Positions 49,007 through 58,688 are shown, counted from the first letter of the stretch. The stretch: DNA of 64,000 nt from Actinomadura meyerae (GCF_900188445.1 NZ_FZOR01000006.1:212183-276182), one strand, 5' to 3'. Program-made: numbers and translations. The notes: generated by a model from the letters alone, not told the origin.

Positions 49007-51127
49007 ATGAGCCGATACCGCTACGGGGCCTACGAGGACGGGCCCGACCCGCTCGCCCCGCCCTACGACGTCCGCGACGCCCTGGACGCGCTGGGCGACT
49101 CGGTGCTGGAGGGCACCCGCGCCGACGACGCGCTGCGCGAGCTGCTGCGCCGCGGCCTGCCGGGGGCGCGGAACCGCCGCGGGCTCGACGACCTGCTCCG
49201 CCAGGTGCGGGAGCGGCGCCGCGCGCTGCGCGACCGGGGCCGCCTCGACGGCACCCTGGAGCAGGCGCGCGCGCTGCTCGACACCGCGATCGGGCAGGAG
49301 CGGGCCGAGCTGTTCCCCGACCCGAGCGACGAGGCGCGGCTGCGCGAGGCGGAGCTGGACACGCTGCCGTCCGACACCGCGCAGGCGATCCGGCGGCTGT
49401 CCGGCTACGAGTGGCGGTCCGACGCGGCCCGCCAGACCTTCGAGCAGCTGAAGGACCTGCTGCGCCGCGAGGTGCTGGACGCGCAGTTCCAGGGCATGAA
49501 GCAGGCCCTGGAGCACCAGGACCCGGAGGCCATGCAGCGGGTCAAGGACATGATGGCCGAGCTCAACGGGATGCTCGACCGCGACGCCCGCGGCGAGCAC
49601 ACCCAGGAGGACTTCGACCGCTTCATGGAGCGGTACGGCGACATGTTCCCCGACCGGCCGCGGAACCTGGAGGAGCTGGTCGACTCTCTGGCCCGCCGCG
49701 CCGCCGCGATGGACCGGCTGCTCGCCTCGCTCAGCCCCGAGCAGCGCGCCGAGCTGGCCGGGCTGATGGAGCAGGCCATGCAGGACGCGGGCCTCGCGAT
49801 GGAGATGGCCCGGCTCGGCGACGCGCTGCGAGCCCGCCGCCCCGACCTCGGCTGGGGGCAGTCCGAGCAGATGACCGGCGACGCCCCGCTCGGCATGGGC
49901 GACGCCACCACCGCGCTCGCGGAGCTCGCCGACCTGAGCGAGCTGGAGGCGGCGCTCGGCCAGGACTACCCCGGCGCGCGGCTCGACGACATCGACGAGG
50001 ACGCCGTCCGGCGGGCGCTCGGCCGGCAGGCGGTCGACGACCTGGACGCGCTGCGCCGCATCGAGAAGGAGCTGGAGCGGCAGGGCTACCTGCGCCGCAA
50101 CCGCGGCAAGCTGGAGCTCACCCCGAAGGCGGTGCGCCGCCTCGGTGAGACCGCGCTGCGCCGGGTGTTCTCCCAGCTCGCCTCCGGGCGGCCCGGCGAC
50201 CACGACCAGCGCGACGCGGGCCAGGCGGGCGAGCTGACCGGCGCGAGCCGGGAGTGGCGGTTCGGCGACGAGCAGCCCCTCGACGTCGTCCGGACGGTGA
50301 GCAACGCGATCCGGCGCAGCGCCATGGAGCGCGGTCCCGGCCTCGTGACCCGCCCGGCGGCCACGGCCCGGGTCACCGAACCGGGGCTCGCCGAACCCGG
50401 GCCGGCCGGACCGGGCCTGGCCGAGCCGGGCCTGGTACAGCCGGGCACCGCCGACGTCGCCGAGATCACCGGCGCCGGCGGCAGCGGAGCGCGGCCGAAC
50501 GGGGTCCGGCTGAGCGTCGACGACTTCGAGGTGCACGAGACCGAGCGGCGCACCGGCGCGGCCGTGTGCCTGCTGGTCGACCTGTCGTACTCGATGGTGC
50601 TGCGCGGGACGTGGGCGGTCGCCAAGCAGACCACGCTCGCCCTGCACACGCTCGTGACCAGCAAGTTCCCGCAGGACGCGATCCAGATCATCGGGTTCTC
50701 CAACTACGCGCGGGTGCTGCACCCGGAGGAGATGGCGGGCCTCGACTGGGACATGGTGCAGGGCACGAACCTGCACCACGCGCTGATGATCGCGGGGCGG
50801 CATCTGGACCGGCACCCCGACTTCGAGCCGATCGTCCTCGTCGTCACCGACGGGGAGCCGACCGCGCACCTGCGCCCGGACGGCCGCTCGCTGTTCGACT
50901 ACCCGCCGTCCACCGACACGCTCGTGCTGACCCTCGCCGAGGTCGACAAGATGACCCGGCGCGGCGCCGGGATGAACTTCTTCATGCTCGCCGAGGACCG
51001 GCGGCTCGTGTCGTTCGTGGAGGAGGTCGCGCGGCGCAACGGCGGCCGGGTGTTCGCGCCCGACGCCGACCGGCTCGGCGAGTACGTCGTCAGCGACTAC
51101 CTCCGGGTGCGCCGCGGCCGCCGCTGA
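49007..51127 (+). CDS. VWA-domain protein partner of the AAA+ ATPase
   Basis: A 706-residue protein. The first 430 residues are helical and charged (RELLRRGLPGARNRRGLDDL, MKQALEHQDPEAMQRVKDMM). A short Glu/Pro/Gly/Leu-rich linker with TEPGLAEPG-type repeats (about 447-480) precedes the C-terminal VWA domain (about 505-695). MIDAS residues are DLSYS in LLVDLSYSMVL, the threonine in GTNLHHAL, and VVTDGEPTAH. Such pairs remodel or insert metals and cofactors into targets. The target here is unknown. It starts 88 bases after the ATPase gene. Confidence 0.87.
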   Translation: MSRYRYGAYEDGPDPLAPPYDVRDALDALGDSVLEGTRADDALRELLRRGLPGARNRRGLDDLLRQVRERRRALRDRGRLDGTLEQARALLDTAIGQERAELFPDPSDEARLREAELDTLPSDTAQAIRRLSGYEWRSDAARQTFEQLKDLLRREVLDAQFQGMKQALEHQDPEAMQRVKDMMAELNGMLDRDARGEHTQEDFDRFMERYGDMFPDRPRNLEELVDSLARRAAAMDRLLASLSPEQRAELAGLMEQAMQDAGLAMEMARLGDALRARRPDLGWGQSEQMTGDAPLGMGDATTALAELADLSELEAALGQDYPGARLDDIDEDAVRRALGRQAVDDLDALRRIEKELERQGYLRRNRGKLELTPKAVRRLGETALRRVFSQLASGRPGDHDQRDAGQAGELTGASREWRFGDEQPLDVVRTVSNAIRRSAMERGPGLVTRPAATARVTEPGLAEPGPAGPGLAEPGLVQPGTADVAEITGAGGSGARPNGVRLSVDDFEVHETERRTGAAVCLLVDLSYSMVLRGTWAVAKQTTLALHTLVTSKFPQDAIQIIGFSNYARVLHPEEMAGLDWDMVQGTNLHHALMIAGRHLDRHPDFEPIVLVVTDGEPTAHLRPDGRSLFDYPPSTDTLVLTLAEVDKMTRRGAGMNFFMLAEDRRLVSFVEEVARRNGGRVFAPDADRLGEYVVSDYLRVRRGRR

Positions 51128-51155
51128 CCGCCGCGACGTCCCGGCCCGGCCGGGA

Positions 51156-52304
51156 CTACTTCTGCAGGCGGGCCTTCAGCCAGCTCACGATCGTCGGGTA
51201 GGTCTCCGGGTCGGTCAGCAGCTGCGAGGCGTGGAGCCGGCCGTCGACCGTCTTCACCGTGGTCTTCACCCCGCTCGCCTGCAGCGCGGCCGCCAGCCCG
51301 GTGCTCTGCGTGATGGGGACGAAGTCTCCGGAGCCGTGCATCAGCAGCATCGGCGCGTCGCCGCGCGAGACGTGCGTCAGCGTGCTGGAGTCGTCCACCA
51401 GCGGCCAGCAGTCCGTGGGGGTGCCGGGCTCGTCGCCGGTCCCCTCGCCCGTGCCGGCCTCCGTCCCGGCCTCGACACCGGAGCCGGGCACGGCGCCGGG
51501 CGTGCAGCCCAGGAGGGCGACCACGGCCCGCCGCAGCTTGCGCTGGGTGGCGGTGGCGGTGGGCTTCGCGCCGTCCTTGAAGGCGAGGTACGGGTTGTTC
51601 GGCGGCGACAGCGCGACGACGGCCTTGACCCGTTCGGTGCCCGTGCCGAGCGTGCCGAGCTGGGTCGCGAGCTGCCCGCCGGCGGACGAGCCCATGACCG
51701 CGACGCGGGACGGGTCGGCGTTCCACAGCCGGGCGTGCTTGCGGATGAAGGCGACGGCGGACAGCGCGTCGTCCCGCTGCGCGGGCCAGTGCGCCCGCGG
51801 GGCGAGCCGGTAGTTCGCCGACAGGACGACGAACCCCTCCTCGGTCAGCCGCCGCGCGACGTACTTCCAGCCGCCGCCCTTGTCGCCGCTCAGCCAGTAG
51901 CCGCCGTGCAGGAACAGCACGACCGGGCGCGCCCCGGCGTCCGCGCCCTTCTCCCGCCAGTACGCGTCGATCTTCTGCGCGGGGTCGGTGCCGTAGGCGT
52001 AGGTGCGGAACTTCGGCAGCTCCGGGGTGACCATGACCGCGTGCGCGGTGACGGTGGCGCCGTCGGGCTCCCCGTCCGGGGCGCCCGCGGCACTGCCCTC
52101 GGTGGGCGCCCCGGACGGGGACGACGGCGGCGCGCTCCCCGGGGCGCCGGTGCCGGTGCCCGCGGAGGGCGTGCCCGGCGGCACCGACGGGACGTCCGCG
52201 GACGGTGTCGGCGCCGGGGCGTTCGCATGGGCGCCCCCCGGGATCGCGACGGCGGAGACGCACATCGCGGCGAACGCCGCCCCACACACCAGTACTTTCC
52301 GCAC
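51156..52304 (-). CDS. Secreted alpha/beta hydrolase (carboxylesterase/lipase type)
   Basis: A 382-residue exported hydrolase. A Sec signal (about 1-27) is followed by an Ala/Pro/Gly/Ser linker (28-85). The catalytic domain has oxyanion HGGYWLSG, nucleophile elbow GSSAGGQLA, Asp in HGSGDFVPITQ and His in GRLHASQLL. A second Gly/Thr/Glu-rich insert (about 270-293) interrupts the domain before CWPLVDD; the two cysteines around it may pair. It resembles the BD-FAE/hormone-sensitive-lipase type. In mycobacteria lipU (Rv1076) lies near cbs and may correspond. GTG 52304 has AGGAGG upstream. Confidence 0.87.
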   Translation of the reverse strand: MRKVLVCGAAFAAMCVSAVAIPGGAHANAPAPTPSADVPSVPPGTPSAGTGTGAPGSAPPSSPSGAPTEGSAAGAPDGEPDGATVTAHAVMVTPELPKFRTYAYGTDPAQKIDAYWREKGADAGARPVVLFLHGGYWLSGDKGGGWKYVARRLTEEGFVVLSANYRLAPRAHWPAQRDDALSAVAFIRKHARLWNADPSRVAVMGSSAGGQLATQLGTLGTGTERVKAVVALSPPNNPYLAFKDGAKPTATATQRKLRRAVVALLGCTPGAVPGSGVEAGTEAGTGEGTGDEPGTPTDCWPLVDDSSTLTHVSRGDAPMLLMHGSGDFVPITQSTGLAAALQASGVKTTVKTVDGRLHASQLLTDPETYPTIVSWLKARLQK

Positions 52305-52395
52305 CCCGGGCCCCTCCTCTACGAACCTGGCGCGCCGAGTATAGATGCTTTGATCAAGTTCGGGCGGAAACCTCCGCCGGACTCTCAGCCGGCGT

Positions 52396-53544
52396 TCAGC
52401 CGAGCGCCTGCTCCAGATCGCGCCGCAGATCGTGCACGTCCTCGATCCCGACGGAGAGACGCACCAGGTCGGCGGGCACTTCCAGCGGCGACCCGGCGGC
52501 CGAGGCGTGCGTCATCCGGCCCGGGTGCTCGATCAGCGACTCGACGCCGCCGAGCGACTCGCCGAGCGTGAACAGCTTCGTCCGCTCGCACACCCGGACG
52601 GCGGCCTCCTCCGACTCCATCCGGAACGAGACCATGCCGCCGAACGCCTTCATCTGCTTGGCGGCGACGTCGTGGCCGGGGTGCGAGGGCAGCCCCGGGT
52701 AGAGGACCTCCCGGACGGCCGGGTGCCGGGTCAGCATCTCGACGATCCGCTCGGCGTTGGCGCAGTGCCGGTCCATCCGCACGCCGAGGGTCTTGATGCC
52801 GCGCAGCGTGAGCCAGGAGTCGAACGGCCCCGCGACGGCCCCCATGGCGTTCTGGTGGAACGCGAACCGCTCGCCGAGCTCCGGGTCGGCCGCGATGAGG
52901 GCGCCGCCGACGACGTCGGAGTGCCCTCCGATGTACTTCGTGGTCGAGTGGACGACGGCGTCCGCGCCGAGGTCCAGCGGGCGCTGGAGGTACGGGGAGG
53001 CGAAGGTGTTGTCGACGACGAGCAGCGCGCCCGCGTCGTGCGCGACCGCGGCGAGCGCCGCGATGTCGGCGATGCCGAGCAGCGGGTTCGTCGGCGTCTC
53101 CACCCAGATGATCTTCGTTTCGGGGCGCACCGCGGCCCGGACCGCGGCGATGTCGCCGAGCGGCACCGGGTCGTACGCGAGGCCCCAGGGTTCGGCGACC
53201 TTCGCGAACAGCCGGTAGGTGCCGCCGTAGGCGTCGTCCGGGATGAGGACGTGGTCGCCGGGCCGGCACACCGTGCGCAGCAGCGCGTCCTCGGCGGCGA
53301 GCCCGGACGCGAACGCCAGTCCTCGGGCGCCGCCCTCGATCTCGGCCAGGCATACTTCCAGTGCGGTACGGGTCGGGTTCGCCGACCGTGAGTACTCGTA
53401 GCCCCCGCGCAGGCCGCCGATGCCGTCCTGCTTGTACGTCGACACCTGGTAGATCGGCGGGACGACCGCGCCGGTCGCGGGGTCGGGCTCCTGCCCGGCG
53501 TGGATGGCCAGGGTCTCGAACCCGTGCTGAACCTCGTTGTCCAT
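52396..53544 (-). CDS. metB: Cystathionine gamma-synthase / gamma-lyase (MetB family)
   Basis: A 382-residue PLP enzyme of the Cys/Met metabolism family. YEYSRSANPTRTALE, VDNTFASPYLQRPL and the PLP lysine in HSTTKYIGGHSDVVGG are all present. It can make cystathionine from O-acyl-homoserine or, as reported for mycobacterial Rv1079, split it in reverse transsulfuration. With cbs 2.5 kb away, the reverse route is favoured. ATG 53544 is used; the frame stays open further upstream but without conserved sequence. Confidence 0.93.
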   Translation of the reverse strand: MDNEVQHGFETLAIHAGQEPDPATGAVVPPIYQVSTYKQDGIGGLRGGYEYSRSANPTRTALEVCLAEIEGGARGLAFASGLAAEDALLRTVCRPGDHVLIPDDAYGGTYRLFAKVAEPWGLAYDPVPLGDIAAVRAAVRPETKIIWVETPTNPLLGIADIAALAAVAHDAGALLVVDNTFASPYLQRPLDLGADAVVHSTTKYIGGHSDVVGGALIAADPELGERFAFHQNAMGAVAGPFDSWLTLRGIKTLGVRMDRHCANAERIVEMLTRHPAVREVLYPGLPSHPGHDVAAKQMKAFGGMVSFRMESEEAAVRVCERTKLFTLGESLGGVESLIEHPGRMTHASAAGSPLEVPADLVRLSVGIEDVHDLRRDLEQALG

Positions 53545-53570
53545 GGGTACGAGGCTATCCACCCGCCGCC

Positions 53571-53584
53571 CCTCCTCGAGGAGG
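53571..53584. promoter_or_regulatory. 14-bp perfect palindrome upstream of metB
   Basis: CCTCCTCGAGGAGG lies 27 bases upstream of the metB start in the divergent region with the MMPL gene. It could be an operator or an mRNA stem masking the metB leader. No SAM or other riboswitch could be recognised in this short region. Confidence 0.4.
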
Positions 53585-53696
53585 AGGCACTCCCCCGGAG
53601 GTATCAGCCCCCATTTCGGCGCAGCGGGTGACCCCATCGGTCCCGGCGATCTCTACCGTTTTAGAGGTATCCCAACGACCTTGATTAAGGAAGCCC

Positions 53697-55862
53697 ATGT
53701 TCGCTCGGCTCGCGCGCTTCGTCGTGAGACATCCGTGGTGGACGATCGCTGCGTGGCTCGCCGCCGCGGTCGTGATCATCGCCTTCTCCCCCAAGCTGAC
53801 CACCGAGTCGGACCAGGGCGAGTTCCTGCCCTCCAAGTACGAGTCGGTGCAGGCCGCCAAGCTGGCGGAGAAGGCGTTCCCGGACCAGGCCGACCTGTCC
53901 GCGCTGATCGTGGTGCAGCGCTCCGACGGCGGGAAGATCACCCCCGCGGACAGCGCCAAAATCACCGAGGCGGCCAAGAACCTGACCGCCAAGAAGTACC
54001 CGACGGTGCAGGGCTTCGTGACGAGCCCGCAGGCGGTCGCGCCCAACAAGTCCATCCAGCTGATCACCGTGCCGATGGAGCAGGCGACCGGCAGCGCGGC
54101 CCAGGATCAGAGCCAGGCCATCAAGGACATCCGCACCCAGTTGCCGAAGGAGCTGGGCAGCGGCCTGGAGGCCAAGGTCGGCGGTGAGGTCGCCGCGTTC
54201 GTCGACAACGAGGACTCCTTCACCCAGTCCTTCGCGCTGATCACCATCGCCACCTTCGTGCTGATCATCGGCCTGATCCTGCTGATCTTCCGGGCGCCGC
54301 TGGCGGCGATCCTGCCGATCATCGTGATCATCGCCACCGAGCAGGTGTCGATGGGCCTCATCGGCGCCGCGTCCAAGCTGCTCGACTTCTCCGGCGACGA
54401 CAGCCTGCAGATCATCCTGACGATCGTGCTGTTCGGCATCGGCGCCGACTACTACCTGTTCCTGCTGTTCCGCTACCGGGAGCGGCTGCGCGCCGGCGAG
54501 GACCGCAAGACCGCGCTCATCTCGGCGGTCGAGCGGGTCGGCGAGGTCATCACCTCCGCCGCGGCCGCCATCGCAGTCACGTTCCTGGTGCTGATGCTCG
54601 CGTCGTTCGGCATCTTCGCCGCGTGGGGCCCGTCACTCGCCATCGGTGTGCTGGTCATGGGCGTCACCTCGCTGACGCTGTTCCCCGCGATCCTGTCGCT
54701 GCTCGGCCCGGCGGTGTTCTGGCCGTCCAAGTCCTGGAAGAAGCAGCCCAAGGCCACCGTGTCGCACCGCCTCGGCGGGATGGTCGGCGCCCGTCCGGCC
54801 CTGGTCGCCATCGGCGCGGGCGCGCTGCTGGTCGCGCTGGCCTCCGGCGCGCTGGGCTTCAAGTCCGACTACGACTTCCAGGCCAGCTTCCCGCAGGACA
54901 CCGAGTCCGCGCAGGCCACCAAGGACCTGCAGAAGGGCTTCCCGGCCGGGCAGACCGTGCCGGTGCAGATCATGGTCCGCTCCACCGACGGCCAGCCGCT
55001 CACCAAGGCCGAGCTGGACGCGTGGGGGCAGCAGGCCAAGTCGCTGCCCGGGGTCGGCGGCGTGCAGCCCGCCGAGCTGGGCAAGGACCCGACGCTCGGC
55101 CGCGTCGACCTGGTGCTCAACGGCAACCCGCGCGACAACGACTCGATCAACCTGGTGAAGAACGACCTCGGGCCGGCCGTCCACAAGATCACGCCGGAGG
55201 GCACCGAGCTGTTCGTGGGCGGTGAGACCGCGATCTACAGCGACATCAACCGGGTGGTCAACCGGGACCTGTCGGTCATCCTGCCGGTCGCGGGCGTGCT
55301 CATCGCGCTGATCCTCCTGCTGCTGCTGCGCTCGGTGGTCGCCCCGATCTACCTGGTCCCGGCGGTGCTCTTGGGCTTCGCCGCGACCCTCGGCTCCGCG
55401 GTGTACGTCTTCCAGGGGCTGATGGGCGAGGCCGGGGAGATCTTCCACCTGCCGATCATGCTGTACCTGTTCGTGCTGGCCATCGGGACGGACTACAACA
55501 TCCTGATGACCGCGCGGCTGCGCGAGGAGGCGAAGGAGGGCCACGAGCCGCGCAAGGCCGCCGCGCTGGCGGTCGAGCACGGCGGCCCGACGGTCGCCGC
55601 GGCCGGGCTGATCCTGGCCGGCACGTTCTCGGTGATGCTGCTGGCCAAGGTCTCGATGCTCCAGCAGATGGGCTTCTCCATCGCGCTCGGCATCGCGCTG
55701 TCGGCCTTCGTCATGGCGATCTTCCTCGTGCCGGGCCTGACCGCGCTGCTGGGCCACCGGGCCTGGTGGCCGGGGCACGGCGACGCGCCGAAGAAGGGGC
55801 AGAAGCCGGTGGGCCCCGCCGACACGCGGGAGGACTTCGTCCCGTCCGGGTTCCGCCAGTAG
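53697..55862 (+). CDS. MMPL-family RND transporter
   Basis: A 721-residue transporter with 12 predicted helices in two halves. Each half has a large extracellular loop (about 35-170 and 375-510), as in trehalose-lipid or drug MMPL proteins. Seen are FARLARFVVRHPWWTIAAW at the N-terminus, FGIGADYYLFLLFRYRERLR and AIGTDYNILMTARLREEAKE with the membrane-embedded Asp-Tyr pairs of the proton path. Substrate is probably a lipid or hydrophobe. No polyketide or lipid synthase gene is nearby. ATG 53697 follows TTAAGGAAG. Confidence 0.92.
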   Translation: MFARLARFVVRHPWWTIAAWLAAAVVIIAFSPKLTTESDQGEFLPSKYESVQAAKLAEKAFPDQADLSALIVVQRSDGGKITPADSAKITEAAKNLTAKKYPTVQGFVTSPQAVAPNKSIQLITVPMEQATGSAAQDQSQAIKDIRTQLPKELGSGLEAKVGGEVAAFVDNEDSFTQSFALITIATFVLIIGLILLIFRAPLAAILPIIVIIATEQVSMGLIGAASKLLDFSGDDSLQIILTIVLFGIGADYYLFLLFRYRERLRAGEDRKTALISAVERVGEVITSAAAAIAVTFLVLMLASFGIFAAWGPSLAIGVLVMGVTSLTLFPAILSLLGPAVFWPSKSWKKQPKATVSHRLGGMVGARPALVAIGAGALLVALASGALGFKSDYDFQASFPQDTESAQATKDLQKGFPAGQTVPVQIMVRSTDGQPLTKAELDAWGQQAKSLPGVGGVQPAELGKDPTLGRVDLVLNGNPRDNDSINLVKNDLGPAVHKITPEGTELFVGGETAIYSDINRVVNRDLSVILPVAGVLIALILLLLLRSVVAPIYLVPAVLLGFAATLGSAVYVFQGLMGEAGEIFHLPIMLYLFVLAIGTDYNILMTARLREEAKEGHEPRKAAALAVEHGGPTVAAAGLILAGTFSVMLLAKVSMLQQMGFSIALGIALSAFVMAIFLVPGLTALLGHRAWWPGHGDAPKKGQKPVGPADTREDFVPSGFRQ

Positions 55863-55876
55863 GAGCCCCCGCAGAC

Positions 55877-55933
55877 GCCGGATCGCGGAGCCCGGCCCGA
55901 AACGCCGCCCACGGCCGGGCTCCGCGATCCGGC
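55877..55933. terminator. Long perfect hairpin after the MMPL gene
   Basis: A 21-bp perfect stem (55877-55897 with 55913-55933) and a 15-base loop lie 15 bases past the MMPL stop. It is the first of two successive hairpins between convergent genes. Confidence 0.85.
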
Positions 55934-55956
55934 ACCCTCCCCGCGAGGGGAGACAC

Positions 55957-55991
55957 GAAGGCCCGGAGACCGCCACGGTCTCCGGGCCTTC
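55957..55991. terminator. Second hairpin, at the 3' end of cbs
   Basis: GAAGGCCCGGAGACC (55957-55971) pairs exactly with 55977-55991 around the loop GCCAC. It starts 19 bases past the minus-strand cbs stop, so it should end cbs transcripts. Confidence 0.85.
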
Positions 55992-56009
55992 GCCGCGTCG
56001 TGCGCCGGG

Positions 56010-57386
56010 TCAGCCGGTGGAGGACGCCAGGAAGGCCAGCAGGTCCTGCCGGGTGACGAGGCCCTTCGGCTTGCCGTCCACGAGGACGACGGCCGCGCCG
56101 GACTTCTCCAGCACGCCGACGGCCTTGCTCACCGGCTCGCCGTACCCGATCGTCGGCAGCGGCGCCGCCATGTGCAGCTCGACGGGCTCGGTCATCTTCG
56201 CCTCGCCCTTCACCATGATGTCGAGCAGGTCGCTCTCGCCGACCGAGCCGACCACCTCGGCGGCCATGACCGGCGGCTCCTCCTTCATCACCGGGACCTG
56301 CGACACCTCGTACTCGCGCATGATGGAGATCGCGGTCTGCACGCTCTCGTGCGGGTGGACGTGCACGAACTCCGGCAGCCCCCCGCCCTTGCGGGTGAGC
56401 ACCTCGCCGACCCGGGCCTCCTCGGTGCTCGGGGTGAGGAACCCGTAGTCGGCCATCCAGCCGTCATTGAAGATCTTGCCGAGGTAGCCGCGGCCGCCGT
56501 CCGGCAGCAGCACCACGACCACCGCGTCCGGGCCGGCGCGCTCGGCGACGCGCAGGGCGGCGACCACCGCCATCCCGCAGGACCCGCCGACCAGCAGCGC
56601 CTCCTCGCGGGCGAGCCGCCGCGTCATGAGGAACGAGTCCTTGTCGGACACCGCGATCACGTCGTCGCAGATGTCGCGGTCGTAAGTCTCGGGCCAGATG
56701 TCCTCGCCGACGCCCTCGGTCAGGTAGGGGCGCCCCGAGCCGCCCGAGTACACCGAGCCCTCCGGGTCGGCGCCGATGATCTGCACCCGGCCGCCGGACA
56801 CCTCCTTGAGGTACCGGCCGGTGCCGCTGATGGTGCCGCCGGTGCCGATGCCCGCGACGAAGTGGGTGATGCGGCCCTCGGTCTGCTCCCACAGCTCCGG
56901 CCCGGTCGTCTCGTAGTGCGACCGCGGGTTGTTCGGGTTGGTGTACTGGTTCGGCTTCCACGCGCCGGGGATCTCGGCGGCGAGCCGGTCGGACACCGAG
57001 TAGTAGGAGTCGGGGTGCTCGGGGTTCACCGCCGTCGGGCAGACGACGACCTCGGCGCCGTAGGCGCGCAGCACGTCGATCTTGTCCTTGCCGACCTTGT
57101 CGGGGCAGACGAAGACGCAGCGGTAGCCGCGCTCCTGCGCCACGATGGCGAGGCCCACCCCGGTGTTGCCGGAGGTCGGCTCGACGATCGTCCCGCCGGG
57201 ACGCAGCTCGCCGGACCGCTCGGCCGCGTCGATCATGCGGACGGCGATGCGGTCCTTCACCGACCCGCCCGGGTTGAAGTACTCCACCTTGGCGAGCACC
57301 TGCGGCCGCAGGTTCTCCGTCACCTTGCGCAGCCGAACGAGCGGGGTGTTGCCCATCAGTTCGACGAGCGAGTCGTGTACGTGCAC
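56010..57386 (-). CDS. cbs: Cystathionine beta-synthase
   Basis: A 458-residue PLP enzyme that condenses serine and homocysteine to cystathionine. FNPGGSVKDRIA carries the PLP lysine, followed by VEPTSGNTGVGLA and the phosphate loop GIGTGGTISGTGRYL. Two C-terminal CBS domains (about 335-455; VHPHESVQTAISIMREYEVS and PKGLVTRQDLLAFLAS) form a Bateman module, which in other species binds nucleotides or SAM. GTG 57386 is the start. With MetB it completes reverse transsulfuration from methionine to cysteine. Confidence 0.95.
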   Translation of the reverse strand: MHVHDSLVELMGNTPLVRLRKVTENLRPQVLAKVEYFNPGGSVKDRIAVRMIDAAERSGELRPGGTIVEPTSGNTGVGLAIVAQERGYRCVFVCPDKVGKDKIDVLRAYGAEVVVCPTAVNPEHPDSYYSVSDRLAAEIPGAWKPNQYTNPNNPRSHYETTGPELWEQTEGRITHFVAGIGTGGTISGTGRYLKEVSGGRVQIIGADPEGSVYSGGSGRPYLTEGVGEDIWPETYDRDICDDVIAVSDKDSFLMTRRLAREEALLVGGSCGMAVVAALRVAERAGPDAVVVVLLPDGGRGYLGKIFNDGWMADYGFLTPSTEEARVGEVLTRKGGGLPEFVHVHPHESVQTAISIMREYEVSQVPVMKEEPPVMAAEVVGSVGESDLLDIMVKGEAKMTEPVELHMAAPLPTIGYGEPVSKAVGVLEKSGAAVVLVDGKPKGLVTRQDLLAFLASSTG

Positions 57387-57569
57387 CGCGACATCCTTGT
57401 CGTTCAGTGATTGATCTGAGCGCCGGGCCCGGGTGGCGCCGCCGGTAAAGCGGCGGAACGGGCACGGCTCCGGAAGGTTTCCCGTTTCCGACGTTAGCCG
57501 AGATCCAGCGGGCAGGCATCAAAGCGTCCTCGCGCGGGTAGAAAGATGATCACGGAGGGTCAAGGCGGC

Positions 57570-58688
57570 ATGTTGAGAGCATTCACCGCGCGCCGGATCG
57601 CGGCGGCGGCGGCCTACGGCGGCGGTGGTCTCACCGCCCTCGGCGGCATGACCTTCGGCCTGATCGTCGTCGAGGCCAGGCTCGCCCGCCGGATCATCCA
57701 GGCGACGCCCAACGGCGACCCGCCCGCCGCCGACGGCCTCTACGGCGAGGGGGCGGGCGGCGCCCCGCTGTCGCTGGTCATGCTCGGCGACTCGACCGCC
57801 GCCGGGCTCGGCGTCCACACCCCGGCCGAGACGCCCGCCGCCCTGCTCGCGGGCTGGCTCGCCGAGGCCGCGGGGCGTCCGGTCCGGCTGACCAACGTGG
57901 CCCGCTCCGGCGCCCGGTCGCAGGCCCTGCACGGCCAGGTCGACCGGGCCGTGCGGGCCCGCCCCGACCTGGCCGTCATCATGATCGGCGCGAACGACGT
58001 GACCGGACGGGTCGGGCCCGCCGAGTCCGTCCGGCACCTCGCCGAGGCCGTCCGGCGGCTGCGCGCCGCGGGCGCCGAGGTCGTCGTCGGCACCTGCCCC
58101 GACCTCGGCTCGGTGAAGCCGCTGATGCAGCCGCTCCGCTGGCTGGCGCGGCGGGCCAGCCGCCAGCTCGCCGCCGCGCAGACCATCGCCGTCGTCGAGC
58201 ACGGCGGCCGCTCGGTCTCCCTCGGCGACCTGCTGGGGCACGAGTTCGCCGCGGACCCGATGTCGATGTTCAGCGAGGACCGCTACCATCCGTCCGCCCG
58301 CGGCTACGCCGCCGCGGCCGCGGCCGTCCTGCCGTCGATGGCGGCGGCGCTCGGCCTGGAGCCCGACCTGCCCGGCGCGGCCGCCCGCCCGGTCGCGCAG
58401 GCCGCCGCCGAGGCCGCCGAGCGGGCCGGTACCGAGGTCAGCGGCGCGTCCGTCGCGGGCGACGACCGGGGCCCGCGGGGCCGCTGGGCGACGCTGCGGT
58501 ACCCGTTGCACCGCCCTTTGCGGCGGGCGCTGGTGCGCCCGCTGTCGACCGGCGCCGCCGCGCTCGCGGCGGTCGCCCCGGCGCGCCGCCTGGCGCGCTG
58601 CGCGAGCGGCATCGCCCAGACCCGGCAGTGGCTGCGCGACCGCCGCGCGCGGCGGCCCGCGGCCGAGACCGGCGGCGGCTGGGAATGA
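57570..58688 (+). CDS. SGNH/GDSL-family hydrolase with N-terminal membrane anchor
   Basis: A 372-residue protein. A hydrophobic anchor (about 8-35) precedes the SGNH core. Block I is VMLGDSTAAGLGVH with the nucleophilic Ser, followed by NVARSGARSQ, block III MIGANDVTGR, and DRYHPSARGYAAAA with the Asp-His pair. The last 100 residues are Ala/Arg-rich and variable. ATG 57570 is preferred (GGAGG 11 bases upstream); ATG 57546 would add eight residues. Next to the thiolase gene it matches the Rv1075c-Rv1074c arrangement. Substrate is probably an ester or acyl group at the envelope. Confidence 0.88.
   Translation: MLRAFTARRIAAAAAYGGGGLTALGGMTFGLIVVEARLARRIIQATPNGDPPAADGLYGEGAGGAPLSLVMLGDSTAAGLGVHTPAETPAALLAGWLAEAAGRPVRLTNVARSGARSQALHGQVDRAVRARPDLAVIMIGANDVTGRVGPAESVRHLAEAVRRLRAAGAEVVVGTCPDLGSVKPLMQPLRWLARRASRQLAAAQTIAVVEHGGRSVSLGDLLGHEFAADPMSMFSEDRYHPSARGYAAAAAAVLPSMAAALGLEPDLPGAAARPVAQAAAEAAERAGTEVSGASVAGDDRGPRGRWATLRYPLHRPLRRALVRPLSTGAAALAAVAPARRLARCASGIAQTRQWLRDRRARRPAAETGGGWE

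Noticed and set aside
53545..53696. SAM or cobalamin riboswitch before metB
   Set aside because: The divergent region is only 152 bases and shows none of the conserved cores; only a 14-bp palindrome was found.
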